From positions 42,631 through 106,630 of the forward strand of contig JACRAZ010000024.1 in assembly GCA_016213205.1 (NCBI GenBank): 64,000 bases of DNA. The letters are read 5' to 3'. The DNA is from Burkholderiales bacterium (lineage in GTDB: Bacteria; Pseudomonadota; Gammaproteobacteria; Burkholderiales; Burkholderiaceae_C). A program made the translations under genes and the position numbers. Below the pieces are notes generated by a model. The model did not search any database and was not told the origin of the DNA. It was given only the letters and a program-made list of their open reading frames with translations. Positions within the stretch are counted from its first letter, which is position 1; each line of letters opens with the position of its first letter. Positions 63,830 through 64,000 of this stretch are shown here, one piece after another.

Positions 63830-63863
63830 GGCCGCAGCGCAGCCACCCGGTGGCACCGGGCCT

Positions 63864-63882
63864 CAGAGCTTGAGAGGCTTTC
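63864..63882. repeat. Dispersed repeat motif, copy 2 (CTTGAGAGGCTTTC)
   Basis: CAGAGCTTGAGAGGCTTTC matches the copy at 13923-13941 at 18 of 19 positions. It lies 35 bp after the 21-bp repeat, so the two may belong to one larger repeat family. Confidence 0.6.
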
Positions 63883-63894
63883 CCATGCACCCAC

Positions 63895-63994
63895 GCCGGG
63901 GTGGCCAAGGGCGCTGGCGTAGGCGCGATGCGCAGCCCGGGTGTCCACCCGGGCCAGCAGCGCAACGCCCGCCAGCGCCCTTGGGTACCCCGGC
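63895..63994. repeat. 100-bp inverted repeat with nested palindrome at the window end
   Basis: The 25-base arms at 63895-63919 and 63970-63994 are complementary at 23 positions (each contains CCAAGGGCGCTGGCG or its complement). Between them GCCCGGGTG-TC-CACCCGGGC (63935-63954) is a second perfect stem. No coding function is apparent. Confidence 0.85.
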
Positions 63995-64000
63995 CCTTCG

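Noticed and set aside
63690..63965. 91-codon minus-strand open frame at the window end
   Set aside because: It reads antisense through the DUF6463-like gene and the inverted repeats. Arg/Pro/Ala-rich composition and lack of any domain suggest it is a shadow.

Overview
The window comes from the chromosome of a high-GC Gram-negative bacterium, most likely a betaproteobacterium of the order Burkholderiales (Rubrivivax/Leptothrix/Ideonella-like). This is inferred from GC-saturated third codon positions, two LIV-type ABC transporters, a Bug-type tripartite-tricarboxylate receptor, the fimT-pilVWX-pilY1 minor pilin operon, an AraC-type PobR beside pobA, and DUF1840, DUF3999 and DUF2339 proteins. 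No rRNA, tRNA, prophage, transposase gene or CRISPR array was seen. The species cannot be named from the sequence alone.

Layout. 1-1397 is the 3' part of an RND/MMPL exporter. 1425-6340 (minus) holds a membrane PAS-GGDEF-EAL protein and a secreted subtilisin-like protease with a hexapeptide-repeat tail. 6580-16654 (minus) is a catabolic block: a large MalT-like LuxR regulator, a TauD-like dioxygenase, a beta-keto acid cleavage enzyme, a small alpha/beta hydrolase, a quinone oxidoreductase, an MFS transporter, a YeiH-type exporter and a Bug receptor. 16826-17860 is a UspA-hemerythrin fusion. 17939-19632 is ruvA-ruvB, with a perfect LexA box across the ruvB start codon. 19660-25085 (minus) is an iclR-livG-livF-SBP-livH-livM operon. 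A sterol-desaturase-like hydroxylase follows (25238-26329). 26577-32868 is the type IV pilus minor pilin operon ending in pilY1, closed by a strong intrinsic terminator. 32971-35852 (minus) holds a histidine phosphatase, a PEBP-like protein, a DUF1840 protein and a cyclopropane-fatty-acid synthase homologue. 35986-39449 (minus) is an HD-GYP gene translationally coupled to a GGDEF-EAL gene with a degenerate GGDQF site. 39689-40894 is a thiolase.

40895-41471 is a gene-free interval filled by a long imperfect inverted repeat of about 500 bp. 41472-47015 (minus) is a nitrite assimilation operon, nirB-nirD-nirC plus a PP2C phosphatase/Ser-Thr kinase fusion. It is preceded by a candidate sigma-54 promoter with an NtrC-like site at the usual enhancer distance. 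47420-49599 is the divergent pobR/pobA pair for 4-hydroxybenzoate. 49658-58321 holds a LIV-type binding protein, a GST-like protein, a second MalT-like LuxR regulator, a small membrane protein and livHMGF. 58347-62562 (minus) is an overlapping DUF2339-DUF3999 pair. 62676-63804 is a divergent TetR/DUF6463-like pair around a palindrome. The last ~200 bases hold structured, repeated intergenic DNA.

The picture is of a metabolically versatile free-living bacterium using aromatic and organic acids and assimilating nitrite, with several c-di-GMP enzymes and type IV pili. The observations most worth checking are the 500-bp inverted repeat, the nirB control region, the LexA box on the ruvB start, the LuxR-linked catabolic block, and a recurring arrangement in which a -10-like hexamer lies 6-10 nt before a start codon that lacks a ribosome binding site.
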